Numbered from the stretch's first letter, positions 1-7,280 are shown. The stretch: DNA of 19,553 nt from Dietzia timorensis (GCF_020742175.1 NZ_DYXM01000229.1:1-19553), one strand, 5' to 3'. The notes: a model not told the origin generated them from the letters alone. Translations and numbers: made by a program.

Positions 1-176
1 GTCTCGCGCCGGCACCGATGTCGAGCGCCGACCCATACGCCATGGAGGTGCCTGAGGGGCAGCAACACTACAACGGGGACGGAGAGGACCCGGCGGCGCC
101 CGGTGGCGGGCCCGCCGGCACGCCCGCTCCCGCGCCCGCACCCGCTCCCGGACCTGATGGAGGTGGCCAGCCATGA
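1..176 (+). CDS. C-terminal tail of the preceding Mce-family protein (partial, probably MceE)
   Basis: An open frame (codons beginning at base 3) enters from the left edge and stops at the TGA at 174-176, which overlaps the mceF start in an ATGA junction. The visible 57 residues are a low-complexity tail: a short acidic stretch, then Gly/Pro, then an Ala-Pro repeat ending in a Gly-rich tip. No folded domain is visible. Pro/Ala-rich disordered tails are known on several actinobacterial Mce proteins. In mce operons the gene before mceF is mceE, usually a lipoprotein, so MceE is inferred from position only. The N-terminal part lies outside the window. Confidence 0.75.
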   Translation, partial: LAPAPMSSADPYAMEVPEGQQHYNGDGEDPAAPGGGPAGTPAPAPAPAPGPDGGGQP

Positions 177-1615
177 TGTCCAAACAGGTGAAGTGGCAGC
201 TGGTCTTCTTCGCGATTATCACCGTGATCGGGCTGACGGCAATGTCCGTCGTCTACCTCAAGTTGCCGCAGCGATTCGGTTTCGATCGCGTGGATGTTGC
301 GCTCGAGATGCCGGTTACAGGCGGTTTGTATCAGAACGCCAACGTCTCATACCTAGGTAATACGGTCGGCACCGTTGAAGAGGTCAACCTCAACCCCGAT
401 GGCGTACGCGCCAATCTCTACATCGAGGAAAGCGCCGATCTGCCACAGAACGTACGCGCCGAAATCCGCAGCGTGTCGGCGGTGGGTGAGCAGTATGTCG
501 ACCTCATCCCCGTCGGCGCTCCCGATGGGGAACTCGAGAGCGGCACCGTGCTGCGCGGAGACCAGGTGTCGTTGCCGCAGGGGATGGGCCCGGTGCTCGA
601 TCAGGCAACCGCGCTCCTCGCGAGCGTCAACAACGAAAAGATGCGCAATGTGCTCCAGGAGAGCTTCGACGCCTTTGCCGGCAGCGAGCAGGACATGCAG
701 CGCCTCATCGACTCGACGAGACTTTTCGTGCAGGAAGCCAACAACAATTCCGACGCGGTCAATGCACTGATCAAAGACGCCGAACCGCTGCTCAACTCTC
801 AGATTCGTTCGGAGGATTCGCTGAAGAAGTGGATCAGCAATCTTGCGAACGTTACCGATCAGCTACGCGAGAACCGGCCGCAGCTCGAGAGCATCCTCGA
901 CAACGGGCCGGAAATGCTCGCAAAGACACAGCGAACGATGGACGAACTCCAGCCGGTCCTGCCGGTCCTCGTCGCCAATCTCATGTCGGTCGGTGAGGTC
1001 GGTGTCGTCTACAACCGCTCCCTTGAGCAGCTCTTCGTGTTGTATCCGGCAATCGTCTCGGCGCTTCTCACTGCTATCGACGGCGGAAAGGATGCCGATT
1101 CCATCAAGGTCGATTTCAACCTGCAACTCAACAACCCGCCGCCGTGCACCACGGGCTTCATTCCCGCGGCCGACCAGCGATCGCCTGCCGACCTGTCGGT
1201 TCCCGCGCAGATCAACGGTCTGTACTGCAAGGTTCCCTCCGACGCGGCAACGACCGTGCGCGGCGCTCGGAACCTGCCATGTATGGAGTATCCGGATCGC
1301 CGCGGTGCTTCCGTGCAGCAGTGCCGCGAGGGTGGCTACGGCCCGGACGACGTGCTCGGAGACAATCCGCCCGACAACAGCGAGATCGGTCCACCGCAGA
1401 CCGAGCTCCCCGACCTGGGGCTGCAGGATTGGCCGGCCGGTGGTCAGGATCCCAACACGTACGCGACCACGGCGGCCATGTACGACCCGGACACCGGTGA
1501 GTATGTAGCCTCTGACGGGAAGACCTACTCCCAGTCCGATCTGGGGAAGAACACGGCACTCGCGTCCGGCGCTTCGATGACGGATGCCGTGCTGAACGGA
1601 GTGAAGGTAAGTTGA
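173..1615 (+). CDS. mceF: MceF, Mce/MlaD-domain substrate-binding subunit of an Mce lipid importer (likely Mce4 type)
   Basis: 480 aa. It has one N-terminal membrane anchor (about residues 9-29), an MlaD/Mce domain (about 36-113, ending in the typical SAVGEQYVDLIP), a long helical region (about 135-300), and a Ser/Pro/Gly-rich tail. Cysteines at about 325, 352, 370 and 384 fit the C-terminal pattern of MceF proteins. Mce A-F subunits are known to form a periplasm-spanning lipid conduit served by YrbE permeases and an MceG ATPase. MceF is inferred because this is the last mce gene and two Mce-associated proteins follow. The Mce4 (sterol) assignment rests on the convergent otsA, as in M. tuberculosis. 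The start is ATG 173 or 176, with GGAGGTGG at 159-166 as ribosome site. The C-terminal tail looks shorter than in some mycobacterial homologues. Confidence 0.9.
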   Translation: MMSKQVKWQLVFFAIITVIGLTAMSVVYLKLPQRFGFDRVDVALEMPVTGGLYQNANVSYLGNTVGTVEEVNLNPDGVRANLYIEESADLPQNVRAEIRSVSAVGEQYVDLIPVGAPDGELESGTVLRGDQVSLPQGMGPVLDQATALLASVNNEKMRNVLQESFDAFAGSEQDMQRLIDSTRLFVQEANNNSDAVNALIKDAEPLLNSQIRSEDSLKKWISNLANVTDQLRENRPQLESILDNGPEMLAKTQRTMDELQPVLPVLVANLMSVGEVGVVYNRSLEQLFVLYPAIVSALLTAIDGGKDADSIKVDFNLQLNNPPPCTTGFIPAADQRSPADLSVPAQINGLYCKVPSDAATTVRGARNLPCMEYPDRRGASVQQCREGGYGPDDVLGDNPPDNSEIGPPQTELPDLGLQDWPAGGQDPNTYATTAAMYDPDTGEYVASDGKTYSQSDLGKNTALASGASMTDAVLNGVKVS

Positions 1616-2277
1616 GCCGAGCACTAGCGTCCCGCAAGGCGCTCATCGCGGCTGCCGCGGTGGCCTTGATCGCCCTCATCGTCGCGTTGGTCGGTGCCTA
1701 TATGGCACTTGATGCACGCGCCGAGGCAAACGAGATCCGCACCACGCGCGCGGCCACCTACGAGCAGCAGACCGACGCCGTCAACCTTGCGACAAAGGTC
1801 ATGACCAATCTGATGACCATCCGCCAGGACACCATCGCCGAAGATGTCGACAAGATCGAGGCCGACATCGATGGCGACTTCGCGAGCCAATTCAGCCCGC
1901 GTAGAGACTCCTACGAGAGCATCGTCGAGCTCAATAAGGTCGTCGCGGAGGGCTCCGTTGTCGCCGCCGGGCTGGAGAACCAGACCACCGACGACGACGG
2001 CAAGACCCAGTACAACATCGTCATGGCGGTCGACCAGCAGATCCAGAATCAGCCTGCCGACGACTCAGGCGATGCCAAAAAGGACGACAAGGACGACAAG
2101 TCCAAGAAATCGGGCGATGCCGCGGGTGACAAGAGCTCCGGCGACGATGCCGCTGCGAAAGACGACCCGACGGCGAGTTCTGGAGACCCCAATGCACACA
2201 CGTACCGGGTCCGAGTAGTTGTTACCCCGAATGACGACGGAGTACTGAAGGTGACAGGGGTGAACTTTATCCCGTGA
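1612..2277 (+). CDS. Mce-associated membrane protein (first of two)
   Basis: 221 aa, beginning with TTG in a TTGA overlap with the mceF stop, so translation is coupled. One membrane helix (about residues 11-33) is followed by an extracytoplasmic domain of the Mce-associated (Mas/Mam, NTF2-like fold) type. The family features are the helical start, the stretch near 130-145 with repeated polar residues, and the final strands (HTYRVRVVV ... VLKVTGVNFIP). Residues about 148-194 are an Asp/Lys/Ser-rich disordered insertion between the last strands, which is unusual. Family members are encoded directly after mceF and stabilise or assist the Mce complex, as reported for orphan and operon-linked Mas proteins in mycobacteria; that role is transferred here by context. 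Confidence 0.85.
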   Translation: MSRALASRKALIAAAAVALIALIVALVGAYMALDARAEANEIRTTRAATYEQQTDAVNLATKVMTNLMTIRQDTIAEDVDKIEADIDGDFASQFSPRRDSYESIVELNKVVAEGSVVAAGLENQTTDDDGKTQYNIVMAVDQQIQNQPADDSGDAKKDDKDDKSKKSGDAAGDKSSGDDAAAKDDPTASSGDPNAHTYRVRVVVTPNDDGVLKVTGVNFIP

Positions 2278-3314
2278 GCGATTCAACCAGCGACGCGATG
2301 GGCGCCGCAGACGATCCACGACGGCTTCGCCGAGCGGAACGGGCTGCGCGCAAGGCGCAGAAGGCCCAGGACAAGGCAGACCGGGCGCGGCTAGAGGCTC
2401 TCGACGCCGTGCGAGCGAGTGGCTTCGATGTCAACGAGCCGGGCGCAGGGAAGGACCGAGCCGCAGCCGAATCCTCCGAGGAGTCGGATAATGCGGCCAC
2501 GCGAGCCGCTGCCGGAGAGAAGTCCGGAGCGGACAAGAGTGGCGCAAGCAAAAGCAGCGCAGGCAAGACCAATGCGGGAACGGCAGTAGCAGGCGCAGCC
2601 GCGACCGCAACGGCAGCAGGGAGTGCCGACGCGAAGGCTTCGAACTCCGACACCGAAAAGAAGGGTGCGGACACCGTAACGAAGGGCGCGGACACCGAAA
2701 AGGAGAAGGTGGGCGACGACGCGGGGGAGGACGGTACCGCGACGTCATCCAGCCGGACAAAAGAAAAATCCACCGATCTCCGGACGGCATCGGCGCCGAA
2801 CGGGAACCCGAAGCTCGCGAAGGCGCTCCTGGCAGTCGCAGCGGTGTTCGCCGTTGTGGCGGTCGTCAGCTGGGTGGGTTATAGCAGCCAGCACGATGCC
2901 GTCGCGAGCGAGCAGGCCGAGACCAACGCTCCTTACGAAGCCGCCGACGCGGCGCGCACCATCGTGACCAACATGTTCACTTATGACGCCGAAGGCGTCG
3001 ACGAGCAGCTGGGCCGGGTTGAACCGCAGCTCACAGGGGAAGCGGAGAAGGAGTTCCGCGAAACGACGAGACCACAAGTGGCCTCCCTCGCCAAGGAGAC
3101 CGAGGCGAATTCGTACGCGACGGTCGCGGCGGTGGGGCTCGAAGAGCGAATCGACAGTGACCATGTGGTCACCGTGATGATGCTCAACCGCATGGTCTCG
3201 ACGAAGGACAACCCCGAGGCGCAGAATTCGTCGACGAGGCTTCGGGTCAGCGTCGACCGTGTCGATGAAGGCGACGGGCAGGTGTGGAAGGTGTCCAAGG
3301 TCGAGGTGCTCTAG
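2274..3314 (+). CDS. Mce-associated membrane protein (second), with long low-complexity cytoplasmic N-terminus
   Basis: 346 aa, starting at a GTG in a GTGA overlap with the previous stop. Residues 1-45 are charged and probably helical (Arg/Ala/Lys-rich). Residues about 55-168 are low complexity in Ala, Lys, Asp, Ser and Thr. One membrane helix lies at about 181-203, followed by an NTF2-like Mce-associated domain (about 204-346, ending VWKVSKVEVL). The layout matches the second Mas gene that follows many mce operons, in which the N-terminal region is cytoplasmic. A 21-bp near-tandem repeat in the low-complexity part encodes two KGADT units. It is the last gene of the operon and converges on otsA with only 21 bp between the stop codons. 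Confidence 0.85.
   Translation: MSDSTSDAMGAADDPRRLRRAERAARKAQKAQDKADRARLEALDAVRASGFDVNEPGAGKDRAAAESSEESDNAATRAAAGEKSGADKSGASKSSAGKTNAGTAVAGAAATATAAGSADAKASNSDTEKKGADTVTKGADTEKEKVGDDAGEDGTATSSSRTKEKSTDLRTASAPNGNPKLAKALLAVAAVFAVVAVVSWVGYSSQHDAVASEQAETNAPYEAADAARTIVTNMFTYDAEGVDEQLGRVEPQLTGEAEKEFRETTRPQVASLAKETEANSYATVAAVGLEERIDSDHVVTVMMLNRMVSTKDNPEAQNSSTRLRVSVDRVDEGDGQVWKVSKVEVL
2661..2702 (+). repeat. Two 21-bp near-tandem repeats within the Mce-associated protein gene
   Basis: Units at 2661-2681 and 2682-2702 share most bases (aagggYgcggacaccg core) and encode KGADTVT and KGADTEK. A shorter gacaccgaaaag copy lies just before at 2648-2659. The repeats sit in the disordered N-terminal region, where in-frame expansion or loss would be tolerated. 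Confidence 0.7.
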
Positions 3315-3335
3315 CAGCCCCGGTGCAACCCGAAT

Positions 3336-4859
3336 TTAGACCTTCGCGGACAGCTCCTCGCCGCCCAAAGCCTTGAGGAACTGGCGCGCCCACCGCGTGA
3401 CGTCGTTGGTAAGCACCTGCCGGCGCAAGGTCGTCATGCGGCGACGGCGCTCTTCCGGATCGTCGTTGACCGCGAGCTCGATTGCATCCTTGACCCCGTC
3501 CAGATCGTGCGGGTTGCACTTGTACGCCCGCCGAAGCTCGGCCGCCGCGCCCGTGAACTCCGACAGCACGAGCGCGCCGTCGCCATCGACGGTCGCCGCG
3601 ACGTACTCTTTGGCGACGAGGTTCATTCCGTCGCGGATCGGGGTCACAAGCATGACGTCGGAGGCACGGTAGAACGCGAGGAGTTCCGCCTGCGGAACCG
3701 GCCGGTGGACATAGGTGACGATTTGATGGCCGATCGTGCCGAACAGGCCATTGATCCTGCCGACCGCGTGCTCGATCGAGGAGCGCATCGTCTGATACTG
3801 CTCGACGCGTTCGCGGCTCGGCGTGGCGATCTGCACCAGGGACACGTCGCTGGCTCCGATTCGCCCTTCGGCGATGAGCTCCTCGAGCGCGCGAAGGCGG
3901 ACGTCTATGCCCTTGGTGTAGTCGAGCCGATCCACGCCCAGCATGAGCAATTTCGGGTTGCCGAGTTCCTTGCGGATCTCTTTCGACCGCTGGCGGACTT
4001 CCTTGGATTTGCTGCGCTCCGAGATTTTCCCCGAAGCGATGGAAATCGGGAACGCGCCGACTTTGACCTCGCGGAAACCGACCTGCACGACGCCGGAGCG
4101 GCTGCCCTTGCGTGCCGTGCCGATGCTGCGCCTTGAGGTCTCGTAACCCGAAAGGCGAGAGGCGAGGTAGAGGAAGTTCTCGACGCCACCGGGCAGGTGA
4201 AATCCGACGAGGTCGGCACCGAGCATGCCTTCGATGATCTCCGTGCGCCACGGTAATTGCATGAACAGTTCGACCGGCGGGAATGGGATGTGCTGGAAGA
4301 ACCCAATGTTGAGGTCAGGCCGGATCTGCCGCAACATCTTCGGCAGGAGAAGCAGTTGGTAGTCCTGCACCCAGACGGTTCCTTGCTCGGCGGTCGCGGC
4401 CGCCACCGTTTCCGCGAAGCGCCTGTTGACCTCTACGTAAGCAGACCACCAGTGGCGGTGATACTCGGGCTGCACGATCACATCGTGGAACAGCGGCCAC
4501 AGCGTGCCATTGGAGAAGCCCTCGTAGTAGTACTCGATCTCCTCCGCGGACAAGGGGACCGAGTGCAGCTCGATGCCGTCCGCCTCGAAGGGTTCAGGGT
4601 TGGCGTCGGGCACGCCGGGCCAGCCGACCCATGCCCCGGACGAGGCCTGAAGTACCGATTCGAGTGCGGTGACGAGTCCGCCGGGGGAGCGCTTCCACAC
4701 CTCGGTGCCGTCGGCGCGGCGCTCCAGGTCGATGGGGAGTCTATTGGCGACAACGACGAAATCGGCGTGGCCGACATTGCTGGTCAGCGTGCTTCGAGGC
4801 GCGGAATCTCCACGTGCCCCGTTGGACGTTTCGTTCGGTTTAGCCGCCTTGGCCGTCAC
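3336..4859 (-). CDS. otsA: Trehalose-6-phosphate synthase (OtsA, GT20 family)
   Basis: 507 aa. OtsA joins a nucleotide-activated glucose (UDP- or ADP-glucose) to glucose-6-phosphate, giving trehalose-6-phosphate in the cytoplasm. Visible motifs in order are VVVANRLPID (about 35-44), RSPGGLVTAL, GAWVGWPG, the QDYQL loop (about 165-169; the HDYHL of E. coli), GFFQHIPFPP, GVDRLDYTKGI with the phosphate-binding Arg and Lys (about 311 and 316), and RDGMNLVAKEY. Length is normal. An ATG at 4874 is in frame, but the bases right after it form AGGAGG (4866-4871), ideally 6 nt before GTG 4857-4859, so GTG is preferred. The first 30 or so residues are a non-conserved polar extension. The gene converges with the mce operon, as in the mycobacterial mce4-otsA locus. 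Confidence 0.97.
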   Translation of the reverse strand: MTAKAAKPNETSNGARGDSAPRSTLTSNVGHADFVVVANRLPIDLERRADGTEVWKRSPGGLVTALESVLQASSGAWVGWPGVPDANPEPFEADGIELHSVPLSAEEIEYYYEGFSNGTLWPLFHDVIVQPEYHRHWWSAYVEVNRRFAETVAAATAEQGTVWVQDYQLLLLPKMLRQIRPDLNIGFFQHIPFPPVELFMQLPWRTEIIEGMLGADLVGFHLPGGVENFLYLASRLSGYETSRRSIGTARKGSRSGVVQVGFREVKVGAFPISIASGKISERSKSKEVRQRSKEIRKELGNPKLLMLGVDRLDYTKGIDVRLRALEELIAEGRIGASDVSLVQIATPSRERVEQYQTMRSSIEHAVGRINGLFGTIGHQIVTYVHRPVPQAELLAFYRASDVMLVTPIRDGMNLVAKEYVAATVDGDGALVLSEFTGAAAELRRAYKCNPHDLDGVKDAIELAVNDDPEERRRRMTTLRRQVLTNDVTRWARQFLKALGGEELSAKV

Positions 4860-4865
4860 GAATTG

Positions 4866-4871
4866 CCTCCT
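4866..4871 (-). promoter_or_regulatory. Ribosome binding site that decides the otsA start
   Basis: The minus strand reads AGGAGG here, then six bases (CAATTC), then GTG at 4857-4859. The alternative ATG at 4872-4874 lies just upstream of this motif and would bury it inside the coding region. Confidence 0.75.
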
Positions 4872-4941
4872 CATTGCCCCGATCCGTGCGCGCTGCCTGT
4901 GCCGCCGCGCGAACCCCCGTCGCCGCTACGCCGGGTCGGTA

Positions 4942-4960
4942 CCCACTTTACGTGCGTGGG
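4942..4960 (-). promoter_or_regulatory. Candidate otsA promoter / hairpin in the gap before otsA
   Basis: The 134-bp gap between the small acidic gene and otsA contains an inverted repeat, CCCAC (4942-4946) and GTGGG (4956-4960). On the minus strand a TAAAGT hexamer (4945-4950) overlaps it and could be a -10 box, with a weak TTCGCC as -35. That would leave a leader of about 80 nt. It could equally be a weak terminator for the upstream small gene. Confidence 0.3.
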
Positions 4961-4993
4961 CGGGAAGGCGAATGAAAAGTTCGGAGCGCGAGG

Positions 4994-5206
4994 CTATTTG
5001 GCCTCTTCCTCCTCGACATCGCTCTCGACGATGCTCGTGGAGGTATCGGGGCCGATGCCGAGCATGTTGAGCAGCATCGTCGCTTCGTCGGCGTCGGCGG
5101 AATGCGCGGTTACAACCAGACGGGCGCGGTCGGCGGTCTCGTCGGCAACCGGCTCAAGGTCGTCATCTTTGATGACGTCGGGGGTCTCGTTTGTCTTGCC
5201 TGCCAT
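4994..5206 (-). CDS. Small acidic protein of unknown function upstream of otsA
   Basis: 70 aa. A polar, acidic N-terminus (residues 1-28) is followed by a compact core, about 29-53, reading LVVTAHSADADEATMLLNML, then an acidic tail ending EEEEAK. I see no membrane segment, signal peptide, Cys or His cluster. The ribosome site is strong (AGGAGGAG four bases before ATG), and the codon pattern fits real coding sequence. It lies in the same direction as otsA, 134 bp upstream. M. tuberculosis also has a short unknown gene next to otsA (Rv3489, from memory), which may be the counterpart; I cannot align them here. The function is not known to me. Confidence 0.7.
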   Translation of the reverse strand: MAGKTNETPDVIKDDDLEPVADETADRARLVVTAHSADADEATMLLNMLGIGPDTSTSIVESDVEEEEAK

Positions 5207-5286
5207 GTGTCTCCTCCTGCAACTGCGCGCTCCGGCTCGTCGCTCGCGCAGCTAGTGGGCAATTTTTAACTATGACGTCGAAGGTG

Positions 5287-5305
5287 CGCAGCCGTCGTGG
5301 CTGCG
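5287..5305. repeat. Perfect 7-bp inverted repeat between thrE and the small acidic gene
   Basis: CGCAGCC (5287-5293), loop GTCGT, GGCTGCG (5299-5305). It lies about 80 bp downstream of the larger hairpin after thrE and about 80 bp upstream of the small acidic gene. It could be a second terminator hairpin or a binding site for the small gene's promoter. No clear -10/-35 pair surrounds it. Confidence 0.45.
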
Positions 5306-5368
5306 GGTGTCAATACCAGCCATCCTACCGTGTGGGCCGGTGTCGGCCGTACCCGCTACATGCAGGAA

Positions 5369-5419
5369 GCCGGCGGCGGGCGCCGATCACGCCTGGAGAA
5401 AGGCGTTCCCGCCGCCGGC
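5369..5419 (-). terminator. GC-rich terminator-like hairpin after thrE, no T-run
   Basis: The arms GCCGGCGGCGGG (5369-5380) and CCCGCCGCCGGC (5408-5419) are perfectly complementary over 12 bp. The stem extends by CGCC/GGCG past a two-base TT bulge. The thrE stop codon lies 10 bases before the hairpin in the reading direction. No T-run follows, which is common for actinobacterial terminator-like hairpins. Confidence 0.65.
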
Positions 5420-5428
5420 CAACGCGGA

Positions 5429-6853
5429 CTAGAGGTCGGCGGCCTGCGTTCTACGCATGACGCGAGTGAGCCACTCACCGAAAACGACGCCCGCTGCGAG
5501 CGCGACGGCGATACCGCCGGCCTGGGACAACTGTCCCAGGGCGGACGTGGAGTTGTCCGACAGTAGCCCCGAAAGACCCCGGTACAGGGAAAGGCCGGGG
5601 AGCAGCGGAGCGACACCGGCCACGGTGACGATCATGTGCGGAAGCCCGACCCAGCGAGCGAAAATACCGCCGATCAGGCCGGCTGTGGTTGCCGCGGCGC
5701 CAGATCCGACGATTGCGCCCAGGTCATTTGTTGTACACAGCGTATATACGGTGATCGACACCATGCCGACGAATCCCGCCAGCACGATGGCTTTAGGTGT
5801 GGCGTAGGAGGCCAGCGAGAACCCCGCGGCGCCGACGCCAGCGGCGAGCAGCACGACGATGAACGGGTTACCGCCGTAGAACGTGGGATTGATGGGTGGC
5901 GCCTCGATGCCGAAGCGCGCGAAAAGGGCGATCGCCGTGGCAATACCACCCACGACGCCGCCGGTGAGCATCGTCGTCTCGACCACGCGGCCCGCCGACG
6001 TCACCGGATAACCGGTGATCGCATCCTCGATGGCGCCAACAAGCGTGAGGCCGGCCAGAAGCACGATGATGCCGGCCGCGACGACCTGCGAAGGTCTCAC
6101 GTCCACGGCGGTGTTCTCGAAGACCCGATACGCCGAGAGCGCGGTCATGCCCGCGATGAAGCCACCGATGAACTGTTGGAAGAACACCGGGAGCCCCACC
6201 TTCGACAGAAGACGGTTGATCCACATCGTTGCGAAAACCGAGACGAAGGACAATGCCGCCGCGAGCGGAGCGCCGCCGAGCTGGAGCACGACGCCGGCGG
6301 CGAGAAACGACCACCCTGCGATAGCCGTGTTGAACTTGTACGGGTGCGGAGCATTGGTGATCTGCTCGACCTGAGCCGATGCCTGATCGAGGGTAATCTT
6401 GCGGCGGATGATCGCGTCGATGAGACGCGTCACGCGGATCATGCGCGTGAGGTCGATGGTGCGGTATTCGACGACCTTGATCACCGAGATCGGCGGGCGG
6501 CCGGGCCTACGCCCGACGGCCATTGTCAGCGAGGTGAACGTGATCTCGACCGTCGCGTGGGGAAGACCGAACGATGCCGCGACGGATTCAGCCTGCAGCG
6601 CGGTGTCTGCGGCGCCCTCGCCCGAGGACAGCAGCACGACCGCGATATCCAGCGAAAGCTGCAACACGGAGGTCACGGTGGCGTCGTCGTCGAGGTCGAT
6701 GGGTGCCCACGGCGACAGCGGTGGCTCAGCGGCGCGGTCGATCGCCGATTTACGAAGGCCCCAGCGTGCCAGAGGACGCCAGAACGGTTCCAGGGTAGTC
6801 GTCACGGCCTCCCGAGCTGTTGCCGCGCGATTCGACGGATTCGATGCCGCCAT
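5429..6853 (-). CDS. thrE: ThrE-family threonine/serine exporter
   Basis: 474 aa, the usual size for the full-length two-domain ThrE of Corynebacterium (ThrE domain plus ThrE_2 domain). The soluble N-terminal part (about 60-170) carries the conserved LLSSGEGAADTALQAES stretch and the RxIDLTRM region. About ten membrane helices follow, with QQFIGGFIAG (about 227-235) and the hallmark PLLPGLSLYRG (about 416-426). In Corynebacterium the protein exports L-threonine and L-serine by proton-motive force; the exact substrate here is inferred. The ATG at 6853 has GGGAGG some 11-12 bases upstream, a slightly long spacing, with no better start nearby. It stands alone, with the tRNA-Thr gene divergent upstream. 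Confidence 0.93.
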   Translation of the reverse strand: MAASNPSNRAATAREAVTTTLEPFWRPLARWGLRKSAIDRAAEPPLSPWAPIDLDDDATVTSVLQLSLDIAVVLLSSGEGAADTALQAESVAASFGLPHATVEITFTSLTMAVGRRPGRPPISVIKVVEYRTIDLTRMIRVTRLIDAIIRRKITLDQASAQVEQITNAPHPYKFNTAIAGWSFLAAGVVLQLGGAPLAAALSFVSVFATMWINRLLSKVGLPVFFQQFIGGFIAGMTALSAYRVFENTAVDVRPSQVVAAGIIVLLAGLTLVGAIEDAITGYPVTSAGRVVETTMLTGGVVGGIATAIALFARFGIEAPPINPTFYGGNPFIVVLLAAGVGAAGFSLASYATPKAIVLAGFVGMVSITVYTLCTTNDLGAIVGSGAAATTAGLIGGIFARWVGLPHMIVTVAGVAPLLPGLSLYRGLSGLLSDNSTSALGQLSQAGGIAVALAAGVVFGEWLTRVMRRTQAADL

Positions 6854-7067
6854 ATCCGAAACTGACCTCCCTTGATGCGTAGCGCCGTTGGCTGGGGATA
6901 CAAGCGAACTGTTGGCCGGGCCGTGCCAGGAACCGACATTTCACGAGTGAAGTAGTGGATGTGAGACCAACGCCGTACTGCCGGTTGCCATTGCCGCCGC
7001 CAATAGCGTGCGCTCGCCTCGTGTGAAAATATGAACAGTGCGGCCAGAATAGGCGCACGAACGTTCG

Positions 7068-7084
7068 CCAGATAGACTATCTGG
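7068..7084. promoter_or_regulatory. 17-bp perfect palindrome covering the tRNA-Thr -10 box
   Basis: CCAGATAGACTATCTGG is perfectly symmetric (8+1+8) and ends five bases before the mature tRNA. On the + strand it contains TAGACT (7073-7078), correctly placed as a -10 box with transcription starting near 7085. On the - strand it contains TAGTCT, which could serve as a -10 facing thrE with a 5' leader of roughly 215 nt. Promoter function is inferred; no good -35 is visible on the + strand. Confidence 0.5.
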
Positions 7085-7089
7085 GACTT

Positions 7090-7165
7090 GCTGGAGTGGC
7101 GCAATTGGTAGCGCACCCGACTTGTAATCGGGCGGTTGAGGGTTCAAGTCCCTTCTCCAGCTCCA
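7090..7165 (+). tRNA. tRNA-Thr (anticodon TGT)
   Basis: A 76-nt cloverleaf: acceptor arms GCTGGAG (7090-7096) and CTCCAGC (7155-7161), D stem GCGC/GCGC, anticodon stem CCCGA/TCGGG around loop CTTGTAA giving anticodon TGT, and T loop TTCAAGT closed by GGG/CCC. The discriminator is T, and CCA is encoded (7163-7165). It reads ACA (and wobble ACG) threonine codons. The gene stands alone. Confidence 0.97.
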
Positions 7166-7241
7166 CCACTTTTCCGTACCGATTGTGGGTTCAAAACGTC
7201 TGTACGGCAACCGGTTTCGGCTTGTCGACCGACGTGTGAAA

Positions 7242-7280
7242 CGTGCCGTGTTGGCGAGTGGGAACTGCCAAGACGGCACG
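7242..7280. terminator. Long symmetric hairpin between tRNA-Thr and the convergent 87-aa gene
   Basis: CGTGCCGT (7242-7249), G, TTGGC (7251-7255), an 11-base loop, GCCAA (7267-7271), G, ACGGCACG (7273-7280). Thirteen base pairs are interrupted by a single symmetric G/G mismatch. It lies between two converging units (tRNA-Thr on + and the 87-aa gene on -), so a shared two-way terminator is the simplest reading. There is no T-run on either side. The rest of 7166-7360 shows no gene; a weak CCGTAC/GTACGG pair (7174-7179, 7202-7207) follows the tRNA. Confidence 0.55.

Noticed and set aside
3831..4380. QDYQL in place of HDYHL in OtsA as a sign of lost activity
   Set aside because: As I recall, actinobacterial OtsA proteins commonly have this form, and the other catalytic residues (Arg, Lys, DGMNLVAKE) are present.
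5308..5313. Perfect TTGACA on the minus strand as -35 of the small acidic gene
   Set aside because: No -10-like hexamer lies 16-18 nt downstream; the nearest, CATAGT, is about 33 nt away.
5636..6865. A 409-codon + strand frame opposite thrE
   Set aside because: Arg/Asp/His-rich shadow of the thrE coding sequence.
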